Source of the DNA: JALZKA01 sp963701205
GTDB taxonomy: Bacteria > Actinomycetota > Thermoleophilia > Solirubrobacterales > 70-9
Direction of reading: 5' to 3'
Length of the DNA: 64,000 nucleotides
Assembly (NCBI GenBank): GCA_963701205.1
Contig: OY969575.1
Location: forward strand, 1 to 64,000
Of the stretch, positions 14,968-23,631 are shown one piece after another. Numbering within the stretch: the stretch's first letter is position 1; each line of letters opens with the position of its first letter. A program made the translations under genes and the position numbers. The notes under the pieces were generated by a model that worked only from the letters and a program-made list of their open reading frames with translations, ran no database searches and had not been told where the DNA came from.

Positions 14968-17900
14968 TCAGGCGCCGCCCGCGGCGGCGATCCGGTTTCC
15001 GCCTTCGATTCCGTGCAGCTCCTGAAGGCTGCGCGGCTCCGCACCCGTGGTACGGACGGCGAAGATGGCCCGGGCCGCCGCGGAGGCGCCGGTCATCGTG
15101 GTGATGCACGGGATTCCCCTGCGCGTCGCGGCGTTGCGAATCTCATAGCCGTCCGCGCGGGCGCCGGAACCCGTGGGCGTATTGATCACGAGATCGACGT
15201 CACCGCGGCTGATGAAATCGACCACGTGTGGCGATCCATCCGCGACCTTGTTGATCGTCTGGACGGGGATTCCCATCCGCGAGATCGCCTGTGCGGTCCC
15301 CCGGGTGGCGATGATCCGGAATCCAAGGTCGTGAAAGCGCGCAGCGAGCTGGGTCGCGGCCGCCTTGTCGTTGTCGGTCACCGTGATGAAAACGGTCCCC
15401 TCCAGCGGCAGCGAGACTCCGGCAGCGGCCTGGGCCTTTGCGAACGCGGTCGGAAAGTCACGCGCGACGCCCATCACCTCGCCCGTTGACTTCATCTCAG
15501 GACCGAGCACGGCGTCAGCGCCGGCAAAGCGGGCGAACGGGAGCACCGCCTCTTTGACGGAAACGTGATCGGTGGGCGTCGCCGGCAGATCCTGGTCAGC
15601 GAGGCGTTCGCCAAGCATCAGTCGACACGCGATCTTCGCCAGCGGCACGCCAATCGCCTTCGAGACGAACGGGATCGTGCGCGAGGCACGTGGGTTCGCC
15701 TCAATCACGTAAAGGGCTCCGCTAGCGACCGCGTACTGGATGTTCAGCAACCCGACGACGCCAAGCTCGAGCGCGATCTTGGTCGTCGTCTCGCGAATCT
15801 GTTCGAGCATCTCCTCGCCGAGGCTCATCGGCGGCAGGACGCAGGCCGAGTCGCCCGAGTGCACCCCTGCTTCCTCGACGTGCTGCATGATCCCGGCGAC
15901 CGCCACCTCCGTGCCATCGCACAGCGCGTCAACGTCAACCTCGATGGCGTCCTCCAGGAAGCGGTCCAGTAGCAGCGGATGCTCTTGGTCGGCTTTGACG
16001 TTGGCGTCCAGGTAGGCGCTCAGATCGTCCTCGCCGTAACAGATTTCCATCGCCCGGCCCCCGAGCACATACGACGGGCGAACCAGGAGCGGAAAGCCAA
16101 CCTCGCCTGCGATCACGAGCGCTTCCTCAGCGGAAAGCGCGGTTCCGTACGGCGGGTGCGCGATCTCCAGGCGTCGCAGGAGCGCTCCGAATCGGCCGCG
16201 GTCCTCGGCCAGGTCAATCGCATCGACAGGCGTCCCCAGCAGGGTTACGCCGGCTTCCTCCAGCGCGCCGGCAAGGCGCAACGGGGTCTGGCCCCCGAAC
16301 TGGACGATGACGCCTTCAGGCTTCTCGACCTCGATGACGGCCAGGACGTCCTCGACCGTCAGCGGCTCGAAGTAAAGCCGGTCCGACGTGTCGTAGTCAG
16401 TCGAGACAGTTTCTGGGTTGCAGTTGATCATCACCGCGTCGCGCCCCGACTCACGGACGGTCATCGCCGCGTGAACGCAGCAATAGTCGAACTCGATCCC
16501 CTGCCCGATCCGGTTGGGGCCCGACCCCAAGATCACGACCGACGGGCGATCGCCCCGGCGAACCTCTCCCGCGAGCGGGGCGGGAGCGCGCTCATGCGTT
16601 GAGTAGTAGTACGGCGTCCGCGCCTCAAACTCAGCGGCACAGGTATCGACCGACTTGAACGTTCGGTCGAGGCCATCGGTCCCCGGGCCTCCCGTCGCGA
16701 GTGCTTGGAGCTCCCGCAGAAACCACAAGTCGATCTGGGTCCGGCGATTTAGCTCTTCCACCGATTCGCCGCGAGTGAATGCTGCTTCGATCAGGTCATA
16801 ACGGTCGGCACTCGGCGTCTCGAGCCGCTCTAAGAGCGCCGCGGTGTCCACCGGAATGTCGGGCTTTTCGTCCAGCTCGCGCGAGCGCATGGCCTTCGCG
16901 AACGACTCTCGAAACGTGCGCCCGATGGCCATCGCCTCACCCACCGACTTCATATGCGTCGTCAGCTCACCGTCGGCGCCGGGGAACTTTTCGAAAGCGA
17001 AGCGCGGAATCTTCGTAACCACGTAGTCGATCGTCGGTTCAAAGGCGGCGGGCGTTGCCCTGGTGATGTCGTTCGGGATCTCCTCGAGCGTGTAGCCGAC
17101 AGCGAGCTTGGCGGCGATCTTGGCGATCGGGAACCCCGTGGCCTTCGAGGCGAGCGCCGAGGACCGCGAGACGCGAGGGTTCATCTCGATCACGACGATC
17201 TCGCCCGAAGCGGGATCGACGGCGAACTGGACGTTGGAGCCACCGGTCTCAACCCCGACGGCCCTCATCACTGTGATCGCCTGCGTACGAAGCTCCTGAA
17301 ACAGCGGGTCCGTGAGTGTCTGGGCCGGAGCAACGGTGACCGAATCCCCTGTGTGAACACCCATCGGATCGATGTTTTCGATCGAACAGATGATCACCAC
17401 GTTGTCGTTGTTATCCCGCATGACCTCGAGTTCGAACTCACCCCAGCCCAGGACGGATTCCTCGACCAGAATCTGATTGATCGGGCTTGCCGCCAGTCCC
17501 TCCGAGACGATCTGGCGCAATTCGATTTCCGTGTGCGCAACGCCGCCGCCCTGTCCACCGAGGGTGAAGGCCGGCCGAACGATGGCTGGCAGGGTGATCT
17601 CACCCGCAGCGAGACCGCGCTCAGCCTCATCCACCGTGTTCACGATCTGGGACCACGGGACGCGCAGGCCCGCGCCCTCCATCGTGTCGCGAAACGCCTC
17701 CCTGTCCTCGGCACGGTGAATCGCGTCGTAGTCGGCGCCGATCAGCTCGACCCCGTAGCGAGCCAGGGTGCCGTCGTCGTGCAGCGACTTGGCGAGGTTC
17801 AGCGCCGTCTGCCCGCCCAAGGTGGGCAGCAGCGCGTCGGGAAGCTCGCGCTCGATGATGCGGGCGACCGATTCCGGCGTGAGCGGCTCGACGTAGGTGC

Positions 17901-18087
17901 GGTCGGCGAACTCGGGGTCGGTCATGATCGTCGCCGGGTTGGAGTTGACGAGCACAACCTCGTAGCCCTCCTCAAGCAGGACCTTGCATGCCTGCACGCC
18001 GGAGTAGTCGAACTCGGCTGCCTGCCCAATCACGATCGGGCCCGAGCCGATCAGCAGGATCTTCTCGATGTCGGTGCGCTTAGGGAT
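14968..18087 (-). CDS. carB: carbamoyl-phosphate synthase large subunit (apparent AUC start)
   Basis: Synthesises carbamoyl phosphate with CarA. It has two ATP-grasp halves and a C-terminal MGS-like allosteric domain (RGTAQAISRMGIPVQ...). The first conventional in-frame start, GTG 18033, would remove the leading strand-loop of the N-terminal nucleotide-binding fold. The frame is conserved upstream: PKRTDIEKILLIGSGPIVIG directly precedes it. Upstream of that no ATG, GTG or TTG exists before a stop. The codon exactly where homologues have Met is ATC (18087-18085), 6 bases after a perfect GGAGG. With this start the protein has 1039 residues, close to the family length of about 1070. The start overlaps the stop of the SnoaL-like gene. 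Confidence 0.95.
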   Translation of the reverse strand: MPKRTDIEKILLIGSGPIVIGQAAEFDYSGVQACKVLLEEGYEVVLVNSNPATIMTDPEFADRTYVEPLTPESVARIIERELPDALLPTLGGQTALNLAKSLHDDGTLARYGVELIGADYDAIHRAEDREAFRDTMEGAGLRVPWSQIVNTVDEAERGLAAGEITLPAIVRPAFTLGGQGGGVAHTEIELRQIVSEGLAASPINQILVEESVLGWGEFELEVMRDNNDNVVIICSIENIDPMGVHTGDSVTVAPAQTLTDPLFQELRTQAITVMRAVGVETGGSNVQFAVDPASGEIVVIEMNPRVSRSSALASKATGFPIAKIAAKLAVGYTLEEIPNDITRATPAAFEPTIDYVVTKIPRFAFEKFPGADGELTTHMKSVGEAMAIGRTFRESFAKAMRSRELDEKPDIPVDTAALLERLETPSADRYDLIEAAFTRGESVEELNRRTQIDLWFLRELQALATGGPGTDGLDRTFKSVDTCAAEFEARTPYYYSTHERAPAPLAGEVRRGDRPSVVILGSGPNRIGQGIEFDYCCVHAAMTVRESGRDAVMINCNPETVSTDYDTSDRLYFEPLTVEDVLAVIEVEKPEGVIVQFGGQTPLRLAGALEEAGVTLLGTPVDAIDLAEDRGRFGALLRRLEIAHPPYGTALSAEEALVIAGEVGFPLLVRPSYVLGGRAMEICYGEDDLSAYLDANVKADQEHPLLLDRFLEDAIEVDVDALCDGTEVAVAGIMQHVEEAGVHSGDSACVLPPMSLGEEMLEQIRETTTKIALELGVVGLLNIQYAVASGALYVIEANPRASRTIPFVSKAIGVPLAKIACRLMLGERLADQDLPATPTDHVSVKEAVLPFARFAGADAVLGPEMKSTGEVMGVARDFPTAFAKAQAAAGVSLPLEGTVFITVTDNDKAAATQLAARFHDLGFRIIATRGTAQAISRMGIPVQTINKVADGSPHVVDFISRGDVDLVINTPTGSGARADGYEIRNAATRRGIPCITTMTGASAAARAIFAVRTTGAEPRSLQELHGIEGGNRIAAAGGA

Positions 18088-18505
18088 GGAGTGCCTCCGC
18101 CGCCGCGCGAGCCTCAGCGTGCGATCTGAAGCTCTCGCCCCGCTTGATCAAGCCTTCATCGAGCTCATAGAGCTGCCCAACCTCGCTTACGATCCGCAGG
18201 CCGCTCGCAGAACCTCGGGCTTCAAACATGGTGAACGCAAGAAACGCATCGTCGCCGACCGCTTCATAGCGACGATCACTCCAGCGCAGGGTTTCGAGGG
18301 TGTCCAGGAACTCCTGGAACCAGAGGACGACAGCCATACGTCCGCGCGAGATCCCGCCGGAGATCGCCGTGTTAATCGCCGACGAAAATTCGACATCGGG
18401 CGTGGCTGCCCGCGCGAGAATCTTTGTGAACTCGTCGATATCGCCCTTCTCCAGGGCGTTGAAAGCGCTGTCCATCGCGGCGATCGCCTCGTCAACTGCG
18501 CTCAC
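18080..18505 (-). CDS. SnoaL/NTF2-like domain protein inside the pyr operon
   Basis: A 141-residue protein with the cone-shaped SnoaL/NTF2 fold signature: an N-terminal helix pair (AMDSAFNALEKGDIDEFTKI), VEFSSAINTAISGGISRG, FQEFLDTLETLRWSDRRYE, then strands DDAFLAFTMFEARG. Function unknown; such domains range from isomerases to ligand binders. It starts with GTG overlapping the carA stop and its stop overlaps the carB start, so it is embedded in the carA-carB pair. No catalytic residues can be assigned. Confidence 0.8.
   Translation of the reverse strand: MSAVDEAIAAMDSAFNALEKGDIDEFTKILARAATPDVEFSSAINTAISGGISRGRMAVVLWFQEFLDTLETLRWSDRRYEAVGDDAFLAFTMFEARGSASGLRIVSEVGQLYELDEGLIKRGESFRSHAEARAAAEALHP
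18094..18098 (-). promoter_or_regulatory. ribosome binding site placing the carB start at ATC
   Basis: GGAGG on the reverse strand, 6 bases before ATC 18087-18085. No ATG, GTG or TTG lies within range. The site is inside the last codons of the SnoaL-like gene, so coupling to its termination is possible. Confidence 0.7.
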
Positions 18506-19629
18506 GCCGCCAACTCCAGGAACTCGTCAAAGAGGTGCCGGGCATCATGCGGGCCAGGGCCTGCTTCGGGGTGGTATTGGACTGTCCGGGCGGGCACGTC
18601 CTGGAGCATCAGGCCCTCAACGGTCCGGTCGTAGAGGTTGAGGTGCGAAAGCTCGCAGTGGCCGAAATCGGTGCCCCAGCGCACCGGCTCGTCACCTTCG
18701 ATCTGCTCGCCCCCGTCGGGCGGCCGCACCGCGAAGCCGTGGTTTTGCGACGTGATCTCGATCCTGCCCGTCGCGAGGTCCTTGACCGGATGGTTGGTGC
18801 CGCGGTGTCCAAACGGAAGCTTGAAGGTGTCGAGTCCAACCGCTCTGGAGAGCAGTTGATGTCCGAGGCAGATCCCGACGATCGGCTTCTTGCCAATCAA
18901 CTCGCGCACAGTTTCGACGATGTAGGAGAGGGCGGCCGGATCGCCAGGACCGTTGGCGAGAAAGATCAGGTCTGGATCGGCCGCAAGTACGTCGGCGCTG
19001 CTCGCGGTACAGGGCAGCAGCGTTAACCGGCAATCACGTTCGCGAAACTGACGAATGATCGACAGCTTGATGCCGGTGTCGAGCGCGACCACGTGGGCTC
19101 CCGACCCCGCGATCTCGACCGGAGCCTCAGGGGTCACCGTTCGGGCCAGGTCGGTCCCGGCCATCGCCGGCTCGGCCTCCACCCGGCCAGCCGCTTCATC
19201 GAGACTCGTCTCCTCCCCAAAAATGCCGCCGCGCATGGCGCCCTGATCGCGAATGTGGCGGACAAGGGACCTTGTGTCCACCCCAGTGATCGCGGTGACA
19301 CCGCAGTCGCGCAGCCAATCGAGCCAGCCGCCTTCGGCGGTGGCCGCATCCTCAAAGTTCTTGGCGTCCCGCATGATCGCCGCCCGCGCGTGGATCCGGT
19401 CCGCCTCCATCGCAGGTCCCGAGACGCCGTAGTTCCCGATCAGCGGGTAGGTGAAGGTGATCAGCTGACCGGCATACGACGGGTCGGTCATGGACTCCTG
19501 ATAGCCCGTCATCGCCGTGTTGAAGACGACTTCACCCAGGGTCGGCTCCACGATCTCCGTGCCCGCGGCGCCACAGAGCTCACCGTCGAAGCGAGAGCCG
19601 TCCTCGAGCAAGACGTAACCCGCCCTCAC
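18502..19629 (-). CDS. carA: carbamoyl-phosphate synthase small subunit
   Basis: Glutamine amidotransferase subunit feeding ammonia to CarB. The N-terminal CPSase domain has GEVVFNTAMTGYQE and ITFTYPLIGNYGV. The class I amidotransferase domain has ANGPGDP, GICLGHQLL with the nucleophile Cys, NHGFAV, and the catalytic His-Pro-Glu in VQYHPEAGPGPHD. GTG 19629 overlaps the pyrC stop (GTGA) and gives 375 residues. The longer upstream frame is inside pyrC. Confidence 0.96.
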   Translation of the reverse strand: MRAGYVLLEDGSRFDGELCGAAGTEIVEPTLGEVVFNTAMTGYQESMTDPSYAGQLITFTYPLIGNYGVSGPAMEADRIHARAAIMRDAKNFEDAATAEGGWLDWLRDCGVTAITGVDTRSLVRHIRDQGAMRGGIFGEETSLDEAAGRVEAEPAMAGTDLARTVTPEAPVEIAGSGAHVVALDTGIKLSIIRQFRERDCRLTLLPCTASSADVLAADPDLIFLANGPGDPAALSYIVETVRELIGKKPIVGICLGHQLLSRAVGLDTFKLPFGHRGTNHPVKDLATGRIEITSQNHGFAVRPPDGGEQIEGDEPVRWGTDFGHCELSHLNLYDRTVEGLMLQDVPARTVQYHPEAGPGPHDARHLFDEFLELAA

Positions 19630-20987
19630 TGTGCAACTCCAAGCGCGAAGGAGCGCTGCCGGAAGGCAACGCGCCCGGCCACAATCGTGGCCTGGCAGCG
19701 ACCCCGCAGCTTGCGTCCGGCAAAACACGAGTTGTTGGACCGGCTCTCCCAGCCATCGGCGCCGGCGGTCCATTCGGCATCCAGGTCGAGCAGCGCGATC
19801 TGGGCATCGGAGTCGGGTCGCAGGCTCGGCAGCTCGAAGCCAAAGGCAGCCGCCCCGCTACTCATGCGGTCAATGACCAATCCCAGATCGAGGATTCCGG
19901 GCACGATCAGGTCTGTGTTGATCGCCGCGAATGCAGTTTCAAGCCCCGTTACCCCCATCGCCGCCTGCTCGAACGGGGTCTCCTTTTCCTCAACGGCATG
20001 AGGCGCGTGGTCGGTCGCGATGCAATCGATCACGCCCGACCGAAGTCCATCGATCAAGGCTTGGCGGTCGTCATCTGAGCGCAGCGGCGGGTTCATCTTG
20101 AAGCGGGCGTCAAGGGCGCGAACGGCCTCGTCCGTCAGCGTGAGGTGATGCGGGGTCGCCTCGCATGTGATCTCCACGCCGTCTTGCTTGGCGCGAGCCA
20201 CGACCTCAACCGATTCGCGGGCCGACAGGTGCTGCACGTGGATCCGGGCGCCCTCGTATGCGGCAAGCGCTGCGTCCCTGGCGATCATCGTCGATTCCGA
20301 GATCGCGGGCACGCCTTCCATACCGAGCACCGCCGAAACGGCCCCTTCGTGCATGACGCCACCGCCAGAAAGCTCGGGGTCCTCCTCGTGTAGGGCGATC
20401 TGTCCGCCGACCATGCGCTGGTACTGCAGCGCCCTACGCATGACGCGGGCGCTTCGGATCGGCAAGCCGTCGTCGGAAAAGCCAACGGCGCCGCAGTCGA
20501 GCAACTCGGCCATCTCAGTCAGCTCGGTGCCCGCCATCCCCATCGTGACGGTGGCAAGGAATCCAACCGGGATGCACGCATCTGCAGCGGCCCGCTCGCG
20601 AAGCGACTCAATTGCTCCCGCAGAGTCCACCGGGGGCTGAGTGTTGGCCATTCCCAGGATTCCGCAGTAACCGCCGGCGGCGGCGGCGCGGGAGCCGGTT
20701 TCGATGTCCTCCTTGTCCTCGCGACCAGGCGTGCGCAGGTGGACGTGCGGGTCGAAGAACGCCGGAACCGCGGTCAGGCCACCGGCCTCGATGATCTCGG
20801 CCCCGTCCAGTGCGCCCTTTCCGGGTGCCGCGAGCTCAGCGATCTTCCCTTCGCGAATGACCACGTCGTGGGGTCCTTCGACCCCGGCTCGCGAATCAAG
20901 GACCGTGGCCTCACGCACGATGAGGTCGCCGGGCGGAGCCTGTCCGCCCCCGCGCCAGTCGAGGCTGGAGATCGCGCGCTCGTCCAT
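19626..20987 (-). CDS. pyrC: dihydroorotase (class I)
   Basis: Cyclises carbamoyl aspartate to dihydroorotate. The 453-residue amidohydrolase has the metal motif DPHVHLRTPG, GYCGILGMANTQPPVD, metal-binding His in HVQHLSA and the catalytic Asp in CIATDHAPH. The 30-residue N-terminal extension before the beta-sandwich (LIVREATVLDSRAGVEG) is ordinary for actinobacteria. It begins two bases after the pyrB stop. Confidence 0.96.
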   Translation of the reverse strand: MDERAISSLDWRGGGQAPPGDLIVREATVLDSRAGVEGPHDVVIREGKIAELAAPGKGALDGAEIIEAGGLTAVPAFFDPHVHLRTPGREDKEDIETGSRAAAAGGYCGILGMANTQPPVDSAGAIESLRERAAADACIPVGFLATVTMGMAGTELTEMAELLDCGAVGFSDDGLPIRSARVMRRALQYQRMVGGQIALHEEDPELSGGGVMHEGAVSAVLGMEGVPAISESTMIARDAALAAYEGARIHVQHLSARESVEVVARAKQDGVEITCEATPHHLTLTDEAVRALDARFKMNPPLRSDDDRQALIDGLRSGVIDCIATDHAPHAVEEKETPFEQAAMGVTGLETAFAAINTDLIVPGILDLGLVIDRMSSGAAAFGFELPSLRPDSDAQIALLDLDAEWTAGADGWESRSNNSCFAGRKLRGRCQATIVAGRVAFRQRSFALGVAQ

Positions 20988-20989
20988 CG

Positions 20990-21961
20990 CTATGCCGGCT
21001 CGCCGATCGGTGTCGGCGCCGCCAGCGGTGGTCCGGCAGAACCGACGGCGCTGCGCGGACGCTCGCCGCCGGCCATCAGTTCATAGAGGATCGCCATCCT
21101 GACGACAAGGCCGCTTTTGACCTGGGCGCCGATCAGGGAATTGGGTCCGTCAATCACCTCGCCCGAGAGCTCCACACCGCGATTCACCGGCCCCGGATGC
21201 ATCAACAGCTGGCGCTGCCCAAGACGGCGCGAGTTGATCTGAAAACGGTCCGCGTACTCGCGGATCGAGGGCACGAAGCTCTCTGCCATGCGCTCGTTTT
21301 GCATCCGCAAGGCATACACAACGTCAGCCTCCGCGATTCCTTCAATCTCATGAACAACGTCGCACCCGAGTGCGGCGGCGGCGGCGCGCGGCATCAACGT
21401 CGGTGGTCCGCACAGCGTGACCTGCGCGCCCATCATCTTGAACGCCAGCGCACAGGAACGCGCGACCCGGCTGTGCAGAACATCGCCGACGATCCAGATC
21501 CGCTTGCCGTCGATATCGCCGAGCTGGTCGCGGAGGGTGTAGACGTCGAGCAGGGCCTGGCTTGGATGCTCATGCTTGCCATCGCCGGCGTTGACAACCG
21601 CGGCGGCGCTCCAACCCGCGATCAGCTTGGCGGCCCCGGCGAAAGGCGAGCGGACGATGATCGCCTCGGGCTCGTAGGCGGAGAGAGTTGCGATCGTGTC
21701 CTTCAAGGATTCGCCCTTTTCGACCGACGACCCCGCCGATTTGATCGAGATCAGGTCGGCCGAGAGTCGCTTCGCCGCCAGTTCGAACGATGCGCTGGTG
21801 CGGGTTGATGCCTCGTAGAACAGCGACACGACGGTGCGTCCGCGCAGGGTCGGAACCTTTTTGATGTCGCGGCGCCCAACCTCGGCAAAGCTGTCGGCGC
21901 GCTCCATAATGCGCTCGATCTGTCCGCGATCCAAATCTTCGATTGCCAGCAGATGTCTCAC
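20990..21961 (-). CDS. pyrB: aspartate carbamoyltransferase catalytic subunit
   Basis: Makes carbamoyl aspartate from carbamoyl phosphate and aspartate. The 323-residue protein has FYEASTRTSASFELAAKRL (carbamoyl phosphate site), KGESLKDT, HEHPSQALLDVYTL and HPGPVNRGVE (aspartate site). The C-terminal 25 residues are a Pro/Gly-rich tail beyond the normal fold. The ATG overlaps the pyrR stop (ATGA). Confidence 0.97.
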   Translation of the reverse strand: MRHLLAIEDLDRGQIERIMERADSFAEVGRRDIKKVPTLRGRTVVSLFYEASTRTSASFELAAKRLSADLISIKSAGSSVEKGESLKDTIATLSAYEPEAIIVRSPFAGAAKLIAGWSAAAVVNAGDGKHEHPSQALLDVYTLRDQLGDIDGKRIWIVGDVLHSRVARSCALAFKMMGAQVTLCGPPTLMPRAAAAALGCDVVHEIEGIAEADVVYALRMQNERMAESFVPSIREYADRFQINSRRLGQRQLLMHPGPVNRGVELSGEVIDGPNSLIGAQVKSGLVVRMAILYELMAGGERPRSAVGSAGPPLAAPTPIGEPA

Positions 21962-22545
21962 TCGTTCGCCCCCTTGTCCGCGCCGGCGATCGCCAAATCC
22001 TCGTTCGGATCGATCGTGACTTCGTCCACTTCGTCGGACTCCTCAAGCCGCACATAGACCCGCTCGTCCCGCGACGTTGGCAGGTTCTTGCCGACATAGT
22101 CCGCCCGGATCGGCAGTTCCCGATGACCGCGGTCGGCGAGCACAGCAAGCTGCACCCGCTGGGGTCGGCCGTAGTCGAACAGGGCGTCAACCGCCGCTCG
22201 CACCGTGCGGCCCGTGAACAGCACGTCATCCACAAGCACGATCGTGCGCCCCTCCATCTCAAAGTCCAGGTGCGACGCGTGGACCACGGGACCCGAGTCC
22301 GGCGCGCGAGCCTCGATGTCGTCGCGGTAAAACGAGATGTCGATATCGCCGAGCGGGACGGAGTCGCCCACCAACTCCTCGATCAAGGCGTGGATGCGGC
22401 GGGCCAGGATCGCTCCCCGGGTATGGATGCCGACGATCGCCAGCGATCCGGCGGCTCCGTTCTTTTCGACTATTTCGTGTGCGATCCGCACCACTGTGCG
22501 CCGCAAATCGTCCCTGTCGAGGACGATCTTTTCTCCGTTACTCAC
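21958..22545 (-). CDS. pyrR: bifunctional pyr operon regulator / uracil phosphoribosyltransferase
   Basis: RNA-binding attenuator of pyr genes with a PRPP-binding fold. LVDDVLFTGRTVRAAVDAL is the PRPP loop; SLAIVGIHTRGAILARRI and DRGHRELPIRADYVGKNLP are family-specific. At 195 residues it is slightly longer than the usual 180, owing to an acidic tail. The start is GTG 22545 with GAAGGGG upstream. The RNA element just upstream overlaps this ribosome site, consistent with autoregulation at translation. Confidence 0.96.
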   Translation of the reverse strand: MSNGEKIVLDRDDLRRTVVRIAHEIVEKNGAAGSLAIVGIHTRGAILARRIHALIEELVGDSVPLGDIDISFYRDDIEARAPDSGPVVHASHLDFEMEGRTIVLVDDVLFTGRTVRAAVDALFDYGRPQRVQLAVLADRGHRELPIRADYVGKNLPTSRDERVYVRLEESDEVDEVTIDPNEDLAIAGADKGANE

Positions 22546-22552
22546 GCGCGCC

Positions 22553-22584
22553 CCTTCTTGGCCTCTCGGACCGGGTTAAAGGAA
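22553..22584 (-). promoter_or_regulatory. PyrR-binding RNA element in the pyr leader
   Basis: On the reverse strand TTCCTTTAAC, then GGTCCGAGAGGCC, then AAGAAGG: outer arms CCTT/AAGG and an inner GG...CC stem with the loop UCCGAGAGG. This closely resembles the known PyrR site (UCCNGNGAGG in a stem-loop, with a conserved CCUUUAAC flank in actinobacteria), one loop base shorter. The 3' arm overlaps the pyrR ribosome-binding site, so PyrR-UMP binding would block initiation. Confidence 0.72.
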
Positions 22585-22596
22585 CCGTCGCAAGCG

Positions 22597-22626
22597 AGAC
22601 TAGCAAGCGAACCGGCGACCCACCAA
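22597..22626 (-). promoter_or_regulatory. pyr operon promoter
   Basis: -35 TTGGTG (22626-22621) and -10 TAGTCT (22602-22597), spacer 18, on the reverse strand. Two direct repeats of TCGCTTGC (22610-22603 and 22597-22590) flank the -10, 5 bases apart. Confidence 0.5.
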
Positions 22627-22695
22627 GCCGGGCACGACGGCCGAACGCTGGCTGCCGGGCGGCAAGCAAGTCTCGATTCGGGGATCATCAATGAG

Positions 22696-23631
22696 ATGCC
22701 CGACCGCAGAATCTCGATGCCGCAAAGACCCGTTCGCGATACCGCCCGTCTGCGGAAGATCGACCGCGAGGTAAATCACGAGATCGCGCGCCATTCCGCC
22801 GCGGGCCTGCGCTTCGAAGCGGCCGGCGTCCAAAGCTTTGCCCGCCAGGCAGGCGACGGCGCCGATGTGGTGCTCCTGCACGGGGTGCCCACGTCGTCGT
22901 ATCTGTATCGAAAGGTGATCGGCGTCCTGGCCGACGAGGGCCTCCGCGCAACGGCGTTTGATTTTCCCGGCCTCGGATTGGCGGATCGACCCGCGGGATT
23001 CGATTACTCATGGGGCGGCCTCGCAGCGTGGAGCGGCGCCGCGATCGACGCGCTCGGCCTCGATCGGGTCCACCTCGTTGTCCATGACATCGGCGGACCG
23101 ATCGGGTTCGAGTGGGCGATCCAAAACCCGGACCGGGTGCTGTCTTTGACCGTGCTCAACACGCTCGTTGATGTCGCGGAATTCCGCCGACCTTGGCCAA
23201 TGCAACCTTTCGCGATTCCCGGGCTGGGTGAACTCTGGCTTCGGGCCAGTCCAAGGTGGGCTTTCGCCGAGATCTTCTACGGGATGGGTATCGCGGACCG
23301 AAGCGCGGTGACGCGAGCGGAGATCTACTCGCACATTGCCCTGCTTCGCCTGCATGACCGTGGCCGGGCCTTCCTCAAGATCATGCGCGGCTTTGAACTG
23401 ACCGCCGAAAAGCAGCGCTTCTTTCACGAGGGTCTTGCGAGTCGTACCTATCCGGCCCGGATCGTGTGGGGTGAGCGCGATCCGGCACTCGGCCTCGACA
23501 AGCTGGCCGCGTGCGAGCGGGCGCTGGGACTAGACGACGCCATCCTGCTGCCCGCTAAGCACTTCCTGCAGGAAGATCAGGCCGCCGAGATCGGGCAGGC
23601 CATCGCTGACCTCGCCGCACCGCTCGGCTAA
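22696..23631 (+). CDS. alpha/beta hydrolase of the haloalkane dehalogenase-like branch
   Basis: A 311-residue alpha/beta hydrolase. The oxyanion loop HGVPTSSYLYRKV, nucleophile elbow VVHDIGGPIGFEWA (Asp nucleophile) and the catalytic His in AKHFLQEDQAAEI are those of the haloalkane dehalogenase/epoxide hydrolase branch. Two halide-stabilising positions differ: Asn in HGNP is Val here and Trp after the nucleophile is Ile, so true dehalogenase activity is doubtful. The start is either ATG 22696 or ATG 22717. It is divergent from pyrR, and its stop overlaps the convergent RNase Z stop by three bases. Confidence 0.85.
   Translation: MPDRRISMPQRPVRDTARLRKIDREVNHEIARHSAAGLRFEAAGVQSFARQAGDGADVVLLHGVPTSSYLYRKVIGVLADEGLRATAFDFPGLGLADRPAGFDYSWGGLAAWSGAAIDALGLDRVHLVVHDIGGPIGFEWAIQNPDRVLSLTVLNTLVDVAEFRRPWPMQPFAIPGLGELWLRASPRWAFAEIFYGMGIADRSAVTRAEIYSHIALLRLHDRGRAFLKIMRGFELTAEKQRFFHEGLASRTYPARIVWGERDPALGLDKLAACERALGLDDAILLPAKHFLQEDQAAEIGQAIADLAAPLG

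Noticed and set aside
14968..18033. carB starting at GTG 18033
   Set aside because: It would remove the conserved N-terminal strand and P-loop-like segment although these are encoded in frame directly upstream behind a strong ribosome site.
21943..23631. A 562-codon forward frame starting inside pyrR
   Set aside because: The first 250 codons are antisense to pyrR and the leader; the hydrolase begins at 22696 or 22717.
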